In this document: in pieces, positions 46,259-57,065 of the stretch
Layout: every line of letters starts with the position of its first letter
How positions within the stretch are numbered: position 1 is the stretch's first letter
DNA from: Lunularia cruciata
Taxonomy: Eukaryota; Streptophyta; Marchantiopsida; Lunulariales; Lunulariaceae
Reading direction: 5' to 3'
DNA: 64,000 nucleotides
Assembly (NCBI GenBank): GCA_948567375.1
Contig: OX419762.1
Coordinates: 32,504,608-32,568,607, forward strand
Translations under genes and position numbers: made by a program
Notes under the pieces: model-generated
What the model saw: only the letters and a program-made list of their open reading frames with translations
Database searches by the model: none
What the model was told of the DNA's origin: nothing

Positions 46259-47170
46259 CTAGAATGCTTCTTCATGCTTGGTGGTCCATTGGAAGCTCGA
46301 GTTCTTTCCCAAGAGGTCAGTCAATGGTGCAGCCATGTGAGCATAATAGTGGATGAACCGTCGGTAAAAACTGGCCAATCCATTGAATGCAAGCACTTCG
46401 GTAGCATCCTTTGGGGTGGGCCAATCAGTAATGGCCTTGATCTTCTCTTCTTCCATCTTGATCCCCTCTGATGAGATCTTATGACCCAAGAAGGTAACCT
46501 CCTTCTGCCAAAAAGCACACTTTGACTTCTTGCAGTAAAATTTCCACTATCGTAGTCGTCTTAGGACTTCTCGCACATGATTCATGTGTTCTGCCTCTGA
46601 TAACTATAGATTAAGATATCATCTAAGAACACTACCACGGACTGATCCAATAGTCCCTCCAACACCCGATGCATCTGATCCATGAAGACTGTTGGAGCAT
46701 TAGTGAGTCCGAAAGGTAGAACTCTCCACTCAAAATGTCCATACCTTGTGCGAAAGGCAGTCTTTTGCATGTCCTCTCCTTCAATAGGAATTTGCCAATA
46801 GCCGCTACTGAGATCTAGCTTGGAAAGCTAGCGTGCTCTACTTAATTGATCAAGCAGGTCATCGATCTGAGGCAAGAGATATGCATTCTTCACGGTTTGC
46901 TTATTGAGCCCACGGTAATCAATACAGAAACAAAGTCCTCCATCCTTCTTTGGAACAAATAGTAATGGTGCTCCCTAGGGAGAGGTACTATGTCGTATGA
47001 AATCCTTCTCCAACAACTCTGTAAATGTTGTTTGCAACTCCTCCAACTCCTTTGGTGAGAGCCGATAGATTGGTCGACTCGTTGGAGTACTCCCTGGAAA
47101 TAACTCAATCTTGAAGGGCATTCCTTGATCAAAGGGTAATCCCTTTGGCAGATCATCCAGAAACACATCT
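46259..47170 (-). pseudogene. Reverse transcriptase, chromovirus 2
   Basis: Frames in order on the minus strand: PIYRLSPKELEEL (about 47,070), then in another frame [13 protein letters not shown] (about 46,910), [24 protein letters not shown] (46,770-46,700), the catalytic FLDDILIYS (about 46,640-46,610), MGHKISSEGIKMEEEKI (46,489) and FNGLASFYRRFIHYY. Frameshifts near 46,600 and 46,980 and a few stops make it inactive. Confidence 0.82.
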
Positions 47171-47178
47171 GCAAACTC

Positions 47179-47889
47179 CTAAACTATCTGATCAACCGTT
47201 GCTTGATGCGGCACCTGGCCCTCCTCAGATTGTTCTTGTGCAATTGGCTTGATCCACACCGTGAATACAGACTTATCTTCCTCCAGAGCTTGCTCTATGG
47301 CTGCTTCATTAACAAACTTCCCTTCTAGGGACTCATCTCTCTTCCAAGCTTGCTCCATGGTTGCTTTCTTGGCAAACTTCCCATCTTGGGACTCATCTCC
47401 CTTCCAGATTTGCTCTATGGCTACCTTCTCAACAAACTTCCCACCTTGGGACTGACTATTCTTAGGTGTCTTACTCAGAGGTGCCAGACAACCTAATCGG
47501 AAATTCCTACCTTGGTGTTGTACTTGAATTTGACGTCGAGTCCAATCGAATTGAACCTTATGACGTTCAAGCCAAGGTAGACCTTGAATGATATCATAGT
47601 GTAGAGGTGCCACTACAAACCTCATACACTCCAAATACTCCTTCCCGATCTTGAAGGTAACAGGATGTGAGGTGCGGAATGCAGAACCTTTTCTACCATC
47701 CGCCATCATCAAACTACTTCCAATCACTGGTTTGATAGGAATACCCAATTCCTTTGCTACTTGCATTGATATGCAATTCTCTGAACTTCCAAAATCAACC
47801 AAAATCCTACAACCCCGATTAGATATCATACCTTGCAAGTGAAGCAAACTTGCATAGGTCGAGCCTTCAATCCCATTGGAACTAATCAA
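47179..47889 (-). pseudogene. Aspartic protease, chromovirus 2
   Basis: Open for 236 codons. CRILVDFGSSENCIS holds the catalytic Asp in a D-F-G-S setting (D-S/T-G usual). YDIIQGLPWLERH closes the fold. The C-terminal part repeats a motif of about 20 residues three times (KFVEKVAIEQIWKGDES, KFAKKATMEQAWKRDES, KFVNEAAIEQALEEDKS), an unusual linker before the reverse transcriptase. Confidence 0.8.
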
Positions 47890-47915
47890 GCTCCCAGTAG
47901 GCGGCTCGAAATCTC

Positions 47916-48814
47916 CTACTGGGATTCTTCATTTCCCTGATCATTCTGTTCCACAAACTCCATTTGGGCAACTTGTCGAGATCGCCCATTCCTAAGTGGA
48001 TATTCAGCAATGCGATGTCCAACTTTGTGACAATAAAAGCAACCTCCATTTTGTCGTAATCTTTCCCTATCTGCTACGCCAAGTGATATTCGTTGGATAG
48101 CATCAATCTCCATTGGTACCGGTTCTTCCACACGCGGTATTGGTAGGTTTTGTGTAGGTCGAGGTCAAAACCAAGTTGTCGCAACTAAGGAATCAAAACG
48201 CTCAACCAATTGCATGGCTTCTTCTACGTTCTGTGGCTCTCACATGGTCACCTCCAATCTGGTTTGTGACTTCAATCCTTGCACAAATCGATCCAGAACT
48301 TCACCTTCTTGGATATCTGGAATTTGCATGATGATATTCTGAAATTGTGTGATGTAGCTTCTCACTGAGCCAATCTGCCTCAACTCCGCCAATTTATCTC
48401 GTGCAACTCGGGTGGCATTTATAGTCTGAAATCGACCAAGTATTGCATCCTTGAATTCTGCCCATGTCAAAATCGGTGTAACAATTTGTGGTTCAGCTCT
48501 TTCTACTCGGAATCGCCACCAAAGTTTTGCCACGCCATCCAACTGGCTAGAAGCCAAGAGAATTTGTTTCTGCTCGTCTTGAAGATTGGTGGCTTCAAAG
48601 TAATGTTCACAGTCAAACACAAAATTCTCCAGTGTGCCTAGAAGATTCTTGCCTTCAAACACCTTGGGTTTCGGGTATCGAATGCGATCTTCTCCATCTC
48701 GAACTGGTGCTTTGTCTATCTGTTCTTGTTGTTGCTGGTCTCGTTCATCCAACAATCGAGTAAGATGCTCAATTTGTGTTGCATTGCAAGGATAACATCC
48801 GGTATTTCTGCCAT
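47916..48814 (-). pseudogene. Gag, chromovirus 2
   Basis: The likely start is the ATG at 48,814-48,812 (MAEIPDVILAMQ). A one-base loss shifts into the main frame (48,240-48,755: coiled N-terminus, RYPKPKVFEGKNLLGTLENFV, AKLWWRF, TWAEFKDAILGRFQ, YITQFQNIIMQIPD), which ends at a TGA where CGA (Arg) is expected. A further piece at 47,916-48,131 has the zinc knuckle CFYCHKVGHRIAEY, with the last Cys changed to Tyr. Confidence 0.82.
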
Positions 48815-49085
48815 CGCTACTACTCTATTCCACTACCCTCAATTTATCTAGTTGATTAACACATAGATAAAACACGTCCACCGTTCTCCATAAGTTACAA
48901 TTGGAAGTATCAAGGGTTCCTCTGACACGGTGATCATATGTAGAAAATCCTACCCAAAGCGTGAGGTGATGAATTGTGTGAAACAATGCTTTGGTAATAT
49001 CTGGACATGAAAGTCCCAATGGTTTGGCGGAAGTGGATTTGGTGGTCCATAAATTCCATCCATCCCATTCCTGCTCTGATATGAA

Positions 49086-49522
49086 TGTAAAAGACCGAAA
49101 CCGAGGAGAGAAATAGGAGAATGGAAACTCACATTGGGACACTTGAATGAAGGAAAACTCCGAATGCCTAGCATGAGCTTTAGCTTTGGTATTTATAGGT
49201 AGCATACAAGGCCCTTGAGAAGCTTCTCAAGAAGCTTCTCAAGCCACTTTCTTAGAGTGCAAGCCAAGTTAACTAGGAAGCTTCTCAAGAAGTTTCCTTC
49301 TAGAAGCCGTCTACTTGGCATGCAAGCTAAGCTAGTTGGAAGCTTCTAGAAGCTTCATTCTAGAAGCTACTTACTTAAGGTGCAAGCTAAGCTAACCGTG
49401 AAGCTTCCCAAGAAGCTTCCCAAGAAGCTTCCTAGATACTTCCGGAATATTCTAGGCTAATTTGTCTTATGTGCTACTTTGTGAGCCTGACTAACTTCGT
49501 CGCTAAAGTCCATATTGTTACA
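49086..49522 (-). repeat. 5' LTR of chromovirus 2
   Basis: 437 bp, the partner of 43,872-44,289. It has an extra 12-bp AAGAAGCTTCCC unit (about 49,409-49,420) and 7 extra bases near 49,158. The adjoining decayed primer site on the minus strand reads TATCAGAGC (about 49,074-49,082) with changes in its first bases. Confidence 0.92.
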
Positions 49523-51127
49523 AGAGGTGTCACCTTCTATCAGAAGTGTGATGCCTCAAAATGCCAAGGTCAAGAATTCTTTCAATTGACCTTGCACCAA
49601 GAATGGGTACAAGGTGGATAGTTATAAAGATCCAGTGCAAAGAGGGATTGTGAGTGCAATGATTGTTATGTTCAAGCCAAAGCAACCCATCTATGTCATG
49701 ATGCAGTAGGCATTATTCTTCCATCAAATGTTTGCAGGAGAGACAATGGACTTGGCAAAATGTCTACACCATAGAGTGGGGCAGATGATCATTGGTTGAA
49801 GAATGGATATTCAACTCCACTGTTTTGTACCCTTTGCGGCTCATTTCTACTTTGGGCTGCATCTGCTGAGCTTGGAGGATAGAAGTAGAATGTTGTCCCA
49901 CTTTCACCCAAATTTGCACAAGGAAGCTGATGCGGATGAACAATATTACATGGAGCGGGTTTGTGAAAGGGATGATTACTACATGAAGAGAGAAATGAGA
50001 AGATAGTAGCAATGGACATACCCATGCCCAGGAAGCAGAGTAGACCCAAAGGAAAAATTATGCAGATCTAGCCATAGAAGCTATGAAAACTCAACCCAAA
50101 GCTTGCACTGGTGGAAGTGAAGGAATCAACTTTGGAAGAGGAATCAGAGGGAGAAACCAAGTCAAAGGGAGAAGCCTTGGAAGAAGAAGAAGAATTCACA
50201 CTTTAGAGTAAAGAATCAAGCAATGAAAGTGAAGGAGAAACTAAAGTCCAGCAATCTAGAGAAGGGATAATGGAAGCAAAGAAGCCAAGTTTGGAGGTGT
50301 CAACAGCCAAGCATGAGTATGAGAATAAAGAAGAGGGGGCCTTGGTATTTCCAAGAGTTGCTAGGGGGAAGAGAATTCTCAATTTGTCATTGGTGGACCA
50401 AGCAAAGCTACCATCGAGGAAGAAATTTTGGATGGAGAAACATTGAAGATACAAAGATCACTGCTTTGGGGTAAGGCACTTGTCAAAGAACTACTTGCCA
50501 AAAGCAAAGATGTCAGAGACAACAAAAAAATATGATGAAGTGGAGTATCTATAAAAAATTGTGTGTGGTACCCACATTTTTTGTTTTTTTTCTTATTTTT
50601 GAAGAAGAAGTGTATAGAAGAAGTTGTATTGCACCTGTATGACATCACAAGGCAAAGAATGGTGTCTTTGGGTAAAGTGACTTTGTGTCAGAAGAAAAAG
50701 TACTCGGATTGGACCTATCAGCATTCAACCCAAAGTAAGGAGACTTTGGCTTGGGAGTGCTCAACCCAAGGTGAGGACAATATAACAACTTTCACAAAAA
50801 TTCAAACATTCAAAAAGGTATCACACACAAAAATGGTGGGCCTATGAGCAGGGGAAAATTGACAACGATAGGAGCATGAAGGAGGTATGATTTCTTGGTA
50901 GAACCTCAAAGTGAAGAAAGGTGGAGGAGGCGTGCCACTATAAGAATTGGGATAGAGACAAAGAGATGACAAGTAATGTTCCATTACCATTAGGGAGTCG
51001 TCCTGAGGGAGATTGTGGAAAAGGAAGTGTAGTAAGAGACTTGCTGGTGTGTTGAGAGGAAGTCAGGAGAGTTAGTCCGGGAGTCAGTTGGAAGAGTAGC
51101 CACCAACCCAGAGTGGAGGAGAGTAAA

Positions 51128-53549
51128 ATGGAAGGTGGGAAGAAGAACTCAGAATTTGTAGTGAAAAATCATGCAATTCAGAGATTAGATGTGATCGCAA
51201 GAATAGAAGTCTTGAGCAAGCTTCAGATCACATTCCTGGCATAGAATTGGAACCTTAGTTTTCCAGGTTTCATGACGGAGATCATCGAGAGTAAATGTCT
51301 TGATGGAAGAAGTAAGAGAGGAAATCCGGCTCAATGGATAGGGTCGGATTGGAGGTTAGTACTCAGAGGAGAGGCGGGTGAAGAGCAGGGAGCTACATTC
51401 TTGGGGAAAGGAGAAGTAGTTGAAGAAACCCAAGAAGTGAGAGACACCTTTTCTTCAAAGCGCATGAACAATGTTATAAAGTCGAGAGCTACAAGGACCT
51501 TGAGGAAGGAGGAGAGGCATCATAGGAGCAATGATGGCTATCTTCAAGCCAGAGCAAACTACTTATGTGATGAAACATCAAGCGGTGTTCTTCCATAAGA
51601 TGTTTGTAGGGGAGCCCATCAATTGGGCAAAGTGGTTTCATCAACGCACAAGACAAATAGTGTGGAACTTGTGGGACAAGTTGCCTCCACACTACATTGT
51701 CCCGTTTGCAGCCCACTTTTATTTGGGATTGAATTTGCTGAATGCGGCAGAGAGACACAAGATGGTGTTGTACTTCCATCCCAATTTGAGAAGAGATGTT
51801 GATGTGGAGGAGCAACACTACATTCTACAGATTAGAAGCAATGATGAGTACTACACACAGACGGGGTAGAGCATGCAATTGAAGGTGAATACTCTGAAGT
51901 CAAAGAAGAGGAGTCAAGAAGAAGAAGAAGAAGAAGAAGTGGAAACAAGACCTCAGAAGACCAGAAAGGTAAACCCAAAAAAGGACTTGGTGATAATTGC
52001 ATCGTCAGACAAAGAATCAGAAGGGGGAGTTGAGTACAAGTCAGAAGACTCGGAGAGAGAGGAAGAACCAAAATTCATGTTGCAGAGTGGGAAAGAGAGC
52101 AGTGACAGTGAATATGGAGTGGAGATGCAGCTGGTTCCAAATGAAAAAGAGGGAAAGCTAGAGATAGAAGAAGATAATCAGAGACCCAAAGATGAAGTTC
52201 CAGCAAAGGAGGAGAAGATGGTGATCATTCGGCAAGGTGTTTGCTGTAGAAGAAAAGTGGCGTGTGAGGTGGGACCAAGTAGGAGGAGAGAAGCGGTGAG
52301 TGGAATTTTGGGGAGCAAAGAATCTATTCCAATACGGCAATTGCAGCTGAGAAGAAGGGTATCAAGCAAAGAAGAAGCAAAGAAGGAGAAAAGCCCACAA
52401 GTCAAGGTAAATCAGAGTGAATGAGTAGAGTATCTGCAGGAAGTTGTGTGCACGTTGTTAACAAAGTCGGAGCAAAAGAAGAAAGAGATGCAGTTGAAGT
52501 GTCTAGAGGTGAAGACTATGTTGTAGTGTTAGCAAGATTAGAGGAAGAGAACTCGGAGTTGAAGGAGAGTATAATCCGAGGTGAGGAGGAGAGGGAAGTA
52601 CTACAAGTAGATGCAGTAGTATAGAACCAAGTGATTCAAAACTTAAAGAAGGAAGTGTGGAATAGAGAGAGAGCAATAGAGCAGAATCTCATAGAGAGTG
52701 AAAGATAGATAGTAGAGTATGAAATCTTGAAACAGTAGTTTGTTGATTCACGATTAGAAATCATCCATGCAATGGCACGAGTAGCAAAGAAGGAGCAAGA
52801 GCTTGATAGAGTGATTGAGAATGTAGAAGAGAAGAAGGAGCTCTGGCAAAGAGAGTTAACAATGAGATATAGAGAAGAAGAAAGATTAAGGGAGACACTT
52901 TGTAGTCTGGAAGAGAAGATTGTTCAAAAGGTGAAGGAGAAGGAGATTGTGAAAGCCAAATTTGAGGCAGAACTAGCAATGTATAGAGAAGATTAGTTGG
53001 CGGATCAAGAACATGAGAGAAGGATGAGACTCGAGCCATTGACGGAGATCATCATGGAGATGAATGCAATGCTGGGTATAGAAGCCAATGTGAGAATTGA
53101 AGAAACCGATTGCACGAGTTGAAGGTGTTGGTGCAGGAGACGAGGAGGAGAAATGCAAAGGATAAAGACTTCAATGTCTTGCTGATTAGTCTCAAAACTC
53201 GTGTAGATAGGAAGATATTGGAAGTGGAATACAATATCATGATCAGATTAGATTTAGTAAAGTTGGAGATAGATAAACTTTGGAAGGATGTAAGAGCAAA
53301 GCCCGAAGTAGATGACATAGGAGTACAGATATCTTAAGAGTAATCATTGGAGATATCAGAGAAGAGTGGGTTGGGAGATAGAGAATTAGAAAGGTTACCT
53401 ATGACGGGAATTGTAGATCATAAAGAAGGAGTGCTAGAATTGGTGGAGGAATTAGTAGTTGTGAAACCCGAGGATAGAGTAGTATGTAGGGTTACTTTGG
53501 GATCGGGTTTGGAAGCCGAGGAAGAGGTAGACATCGGATTAGAGTAGTA
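51128..53549 (+). CDS. ORF C in solo LTR-A, broken by stops
   Basis: Starts MEGGKKNSEFVVKNHAIQRLDV at 51,128 and ends EEEVDIGLE, TAG at 53,549. Open blocks are 51,272-51,598, 51,531-51,869 (VMKHQAVFFHKMFVGEPINWAKWFH, PPHYIVPFAAHFYLGLNLLN), 51,873-52,424 (a charged linker with SKKRSQ followed by a run of Glu, then PRRREAVSG), 52,421-52,624, 52,772-52,996 and 53,110-53,337 (coiled coil). The block order equals that of the minus copy. Lys/Arg clusters in the linker could be nuclear localisation signals. The function is unknown. Confidence 0.6.
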
Positions 53550-53941
53550 ATAGATTTGAGATGTAAAGAGGCAGATATGAAGCGGTGCATTGTCATTTCA
53601 AATCTGCAGGTTAGAAAAGTCGTTGTAGAATGGTATAGTTGTTAGATAACTACTGAAGTGCTTTGCCTATTTAAAGTGACATTCCCAATCATATGTTATT
53701 CAGTGTTCATAATTTCTGAAAATAGATAAAGCGAAGAGTTGTGAAGCACTGCTCGTCGCTTGAGCTTAATTCCTAGTATCAACATTGTATTTGTGAGTGT
53801 GTAGAATTTTGAAATGCAAGTCAATGTCTTTGTTGGATGTTGGATTTCGTAATCTTGATCTTGAGTGAAGTACAATTGGAGCAATGCACTAACGGATCTA
53901 AAAAGAATTATAATGTTGATAGTATTTTGCATTTGTGAATT

Positions 53942-54139
53942 GCTGACACGGAGATAACCGGGGCTTCTTCTTCGAATCTTGTCATAAGCGCATACTCGAC
54001 GAAAGAGCTTTACAAGCTGCGTTGCCCTTCTTCACTCACGCCATATTGTTGGATCAGGCTTTTGCCCATTGTCCAAGATTCCCCACTGCAGCCGTGGGAG
54101 TATGGGCCGTGTCTCAGTCCCAGTGCGGCGGATCGTCCT
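53942..54139 (-). pseudogene. rrn18: Partial mitochondrial small-subunit rRNA
   Basis: On the minus strand it reads CACTGGGACTGAGACACGGCC, then CAGTGGGGAATCTTGGACAATGGG, GTGAGTGAAGAAGGGCAA, GTAAAGCTCTTTCGTCGAG and GAAGAAGCCCCGG, the 16S region from about helix 12 to the 530 region in the version typical of plant mitochondria (plastid 16S differs after GTAAAGC). It has a short deletion where CCTACGGGAGGCAGCAG is usual. About 200 bases only, so non-functional. Confidence 0.85.
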
Positions 54140-56135
54140 AACATGGCTTTAGAGGGTCCGAAGGCCCGGAAATGGCTTTACGACGCACACGATATGCCTA
54201 TCGGGTCTTCGTGTGCGCCAAATAATTGGCGGGGGTTACGAAGATAATCGAGGAAAAAGCACCGTGGTCTGCCCGGCCTCACAGCTAAACAGCAAGGAGC
54301 GCGACCTTTTTTTTTTTTCTGACAGTTCCCCCTGGGGCCGAGGGCCCCGAATCTTCAAGCTAGTCAAACTATCGGCGCGCTGTGCACGACGTAAGGAGCG
54401 AAATCCCGGAGCTGTTTTCAAATGCTAAGGTCTCCGTTGCCGAACCCGGAGAAGTGAAATGCCTTAGTACAGCGTGAACTTGTACTTTTATCGCGCAGGA
54501 CCGGTCGCCCTAGTGCTAATACTTAGATCATCCAGATTGGAAATAGCAGCGACCGCAATAGGTCTTCGGGTATTCTTGGCTACAATATTTTGGGACCGCA
54601 GACAATCCAGTATGTGAGATGTTGGGCATCTTATATAAAGGTTGACGGAGGCTATAGCTATTTTCGTTTGTTTCTGCAGCTTACTCTATTCTAGCTCAAA
54701 CGAAATGGAAACGAGCCGATATCTACTGGATATGGTGGTTCGAACCCGGAAGCTACCATAATATCACTCGGGCAAAACCGCAAAGCCAAGCATTGGAAAA
54801 CAAGCTTCTTTTTATTTGATTGATGAGTTGCTAAGAAGCTCTGCGTAAATTTCTGGCAAAAGGTAGCCAGTTGACTACTAATTTGCTCGGTGATGGTTTT
54901 TTGGTGATGGTTTTTTGTTGTACAATAGCAGAAAACTTGCCAGGCTTTTTTGATTCAAAAAATATAATTTTTTTATGGAAAAGAAAAAGCTATTTTTTCT
55001 TTACTTTATTCAAGGGTCGACCAAAGGGAGAGGGATATCTACTTTTTCGGTCGACCGCGTCGACGGACATCGTTTTTTTCCAGTGCCTTTTTCATATAAG
55101 ATTTTATTATATGATTATTGAATGAAATAAATGATTTGAAGCAATCTCTTTTTGTTTAAGTTTTTTCTTCCGTTGTTTGTCTGACAGTCCGGGCCCTGTC
55201 AGACAAACAAATTCCCCAGCCCTCCGGGCCTCTCCCTCTGGTGTTCGTGGCCTTTGGGCCAGATTTCCCTACACGCGATATGGTCAAATAAAGCTACCCG
55301 ACACGAAACCGCTAACCAAAAACTGGCAACCATGCCAAGCCCGCTGGAATTGAGCTATATCGTCATATATTGGCGGACGAGTTCCCTAATAATATGGAAA
55401 ACCACCATAAATAACTTTTGAGTGGTTTATAAGGACGAAAGGTGGGGCGACGCAACGAAGATACTCAGTACTAGAAAGTAATGGCCCAATTCCGATGACA
55501 TAACATTTTAAACTTTGCTTATAATTGGCAACGAAAATATATTTTTTTGCCGTACAGCTTGGATCGTTTTCGTTACGGCATGCCGATTATGAGTCCCAAC
55601 TTCAATAACGGGAGAACGAGCATCCCACACCCAAAAGGTACCTCACATAGGTTTTCCCCAAAAACCCCCGGTGACTAGGGTAAACGTGGTTCAGACCTTG
55701 ATGCTGCGACTCAGTATTCATTAAATCGTGGGGCTAGGTTAACTGAGATACTTAAACAAGCTTTCGGTTTGACACTGGATAATTATAAGCACTCTCGAAT
55801 GTACTAGAATCTACGCTTGAGTTTAGGTTATCCTGAATAGTATATCCTATGAGCTCACCCCGATGGATATAGAGAAAGTTATACTTGAGGGCATAGTGCG
55901 AAGTTAAGACCACGTACGATTCTACCTACTTCATCGCGGGCGCCTTTTACAGCAACCATAATGACCTTCTGGACCCTTTCCTAAAGACTCGGGGTTGCCC
56001 GAAATATTGATGTATAGGCTGAACCGTTTCAGCCTTCTTTGTTGCCCAATTTTAACCATCTACACCCCCTCGCTTCCAGTATACCCGATGTTCTTGTCAC
56101 GGGGGGTTCCAATCTAATCTAACTAACCGCGGTGA
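54140..56135. other. Mitochondrial intergenic-type sequence
   Basis: No complete gene is recognised. It holds an inverted repeat CGCACACGA/TCGTGTGCG near 54,184-54,218, a T-run at about 54,307, a GGGGCCGAGGGCCCC hairpin near 54,334, a tandem GGTGATGGTTTTTT near 54,889-54,916 and a 15-bp palindrome at 55,173-55,210. The 84-codon frame at 54,871-55,125 has no motif I can name. Confidence 0.5.
55173..55210. repeat. Perfect 15-bp inverted repeat, 8-nt loop
   Basis: Arms TTGTTTGTCTGACAG (55,173-55,187) and its exact reverse complement (55,196-55,210) around TCCGGGCC. A strong hairpin, typical of mobile hairpins or transcript-end structures in plant mitochondrial DNA. Confidence 0.9.
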
Positions 56136-56432
56136 GGTCCGTCCAAGCCGGTCTCCTCGCACTGCACTGAGATAAATAAGAACCAATGGAAGAGTGTAAA
56201 CTGGGCTATCGAAGGAGATATCAAAGGATACTTTTACGATATCAACCACCAGAAACTAGCGTCGTTCCTCGATGCGGAACTGGGAATCGAGGAGATTTTG
56301 GCAGATTATGTTCACCATGAAGTAACACGAAATTGGATTTTGATTCTTCTCAGAGTATTCTGTTTAATAATTATCAAATATGTTTTGTGTTTTTTGTTTT
56401 TTAAAAGAATTAAAAACCATCTGAGACTGTAG
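56136..56432 (+). pseudogene. Group II intron reverse transcriptase/maturase fragment
   Basis: A 98-codon open frame without ATG, from just after a TGA to the TAG at 56,430-56,432. It contains [11 protein letters not shown] and then [23 protein letters not shown] (Trp at 56,202; IEGDIKG at 56,208-56,228). This matches the conserved start of the organellar group II intron reverse transcriptase (CHTAL...W..V.W.IEGDIKG.F..I.H..L), with the catalytic-type Asp at 56,217-56,219. The C-terminal half ([20 protein letters not shown]) is hydrophobic and off-family, so the match is only to a small piece. It probably comes from a mitochondrial intron. Confidence 0.7.
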
Positions 56433-56697
56433 GTGACCTAACGGCCGCCCTCTGGATAAGCCAAACTGGAAGAAGAAGCAAACAAAAAAGAAACACCAAT
56501 TAAGATCAAAGACCTACTCCTGAAGCTCCTTCAGGCGTCCCACAACCTTCAAACGCAGAAATGGCTTATTCCCACTCACGAGTGCTATAAGGAGAGGTGC
56601 TATGCACTTTGTGTGTCCGAAGGATGCTTAACCTACACTATGTGCCTATCGGGTCTCGCGTCCCTCTGACCTACCAGGAGAGGGCGTGCAGTGCAGT
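56433..56697. other. End of mitochondrial insertion, no gene seen
   Basis: Unassigned. It contains GCCTATCGGGTCT (about 56,645), a 13-base motif also found at about 54,196 near the other end of the insertion. Confidence 0.4.
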
Positions 56698-57065
56698 GTT
56701 GATGTGAAGCAATTTTGATCAAGGAAGTTGTGTATTCAGTGGAGGGATAGAACAAAATTCTGAAGTGAAGTCGTTTTGCAATGAAGTGTCATTTTTGGGA
56801 GAGACTGAATCATCACAATTAAGATTGTTTGGAAAAATTTTATGGAGTTGTGATTAAGTGTGACAAATTATTGTGACAAGATTGCAAAGCAATGCTTATT
56901 ACTCTCTTTTGGGTGTAGTTGCTACCTGAGAGATTAAAGACAAAACCAAGAAGGACTACATTGTGACATTTGACTTCATATTTGGACATTTTTGACTAAT
57001 ATCTCTACGGGAATGAACTTTACTTACCTGATTACTGCAAAAGTGATATTTGCCGGGTTGTCACA

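Larger units (their letters stand above)
43872..49522 (-). mobile_element. Chromovirus 2 (Ty3/gypsy), complete, with heat-shock-element-like LTRs
   Basis: 5,651 bp on the minus strand: 3' LTR 43,872-44,289 and 5' LTR 49,086-49,522, each TGTAACA...TTTTACA in element orientation. The 5-bp flanks are GGAGG (43,867-43,871) and AGAGG (49,523-49,527), a target duplication with one change. The polypurine tract is at 44,290-44,301 and a decayed initiator-Met primer site lies next to 49,086. The order is gag, protease, reverse transcriptase, RNase H, integrase, chromodomain. The LTRs differ at about 15 positions by eye (about 3.6%), plus two indels of 12 and 7 bases. Confidence 0.92.
43590..50563 (+). 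pseudogene. ORF C of the A1 LTR, N-terminal and middle parts, split by chromovirus 2
   Basis: Before the insertion, 43,590-43,871 gives MHQLDVVARIKVLSRLCITLLAWNW-like sequence and AQWMELNWRLVLGREARVVGG, matching the ORF C N-terminus at 9.6-9.7 kb. After it, 49,610-50,000 gives YKDPVQRGIVSAM (shifted), FVPFAAHFYFGLHLLSL and MLSHFHPNLHKEAD. The acidic middle (SKGEALEEEEEF, ESSNESEGETK) follows at 50,090-50,330. The rest continues at 57,066 after the nested LTR-A. Stops are present throughout. Confidence 0.65.
53941..56697. other. Mitochondrial DNA insertion (NUMT)
   Basis: The LTR-A sequence stops at 53,940 (TTTGCATTTGTGAAT) and resumes at 56,698 (GTTGATGTGAAGC); the two are nearly adjacent in the intact copy at 13,150-13,180. 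The block between has different base texture, part of plant-type mitochondrial rrn18, a group II intron reverse-transcriptase frame, GC-rich hairpins and poly-T runs. About 10 bases of LTR target were lost or replaced. Confidence 0.8.
50564..57065 (+). mobile_element. Solo LTR-A with TTGTG target duplication, split by mitochondrial DNA
   Basis: Starts TGTGGTACCCACA at 50,564 and ends GGGTTGTCACA at 57,065. A perfect 5-bp target duplication TTGTG lies at 50,559-50,563 and 57,066-57,070. Without the 2,757-base mitochondrial block (53,941-56,697) the unit is 3,745 bp, close to the 3,791 bp of the minus solo copy. It inserted into the LTR-A of A1, inside ORF C. Confidence 0.85.

Noticed and set aside
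53942-54139. Bacterial 16S rRNA contamination
   Set aside because: The version of the 16S region (GTAAAGCTCTTTCGTCGAG, GAAGAAGCCCCGG) is of plant mitochondrial type, and the block is flanked on both sides by one interrupted LTR.
54715-54775. tRNA-like TGGTTCGAACCCGG in the mitochondrial block
   Set aside because: The T-loop sequence is present, but its stem does not pair for five bases on either strand, and no acceptor, D or anticodon arm fits around it.
54871-55125. 84-codon frame in the mitochondrial block as a gene
   Set aside because: Phe/Lys-rich low-complexity translation with no recognisable family and no evidence of conservation.
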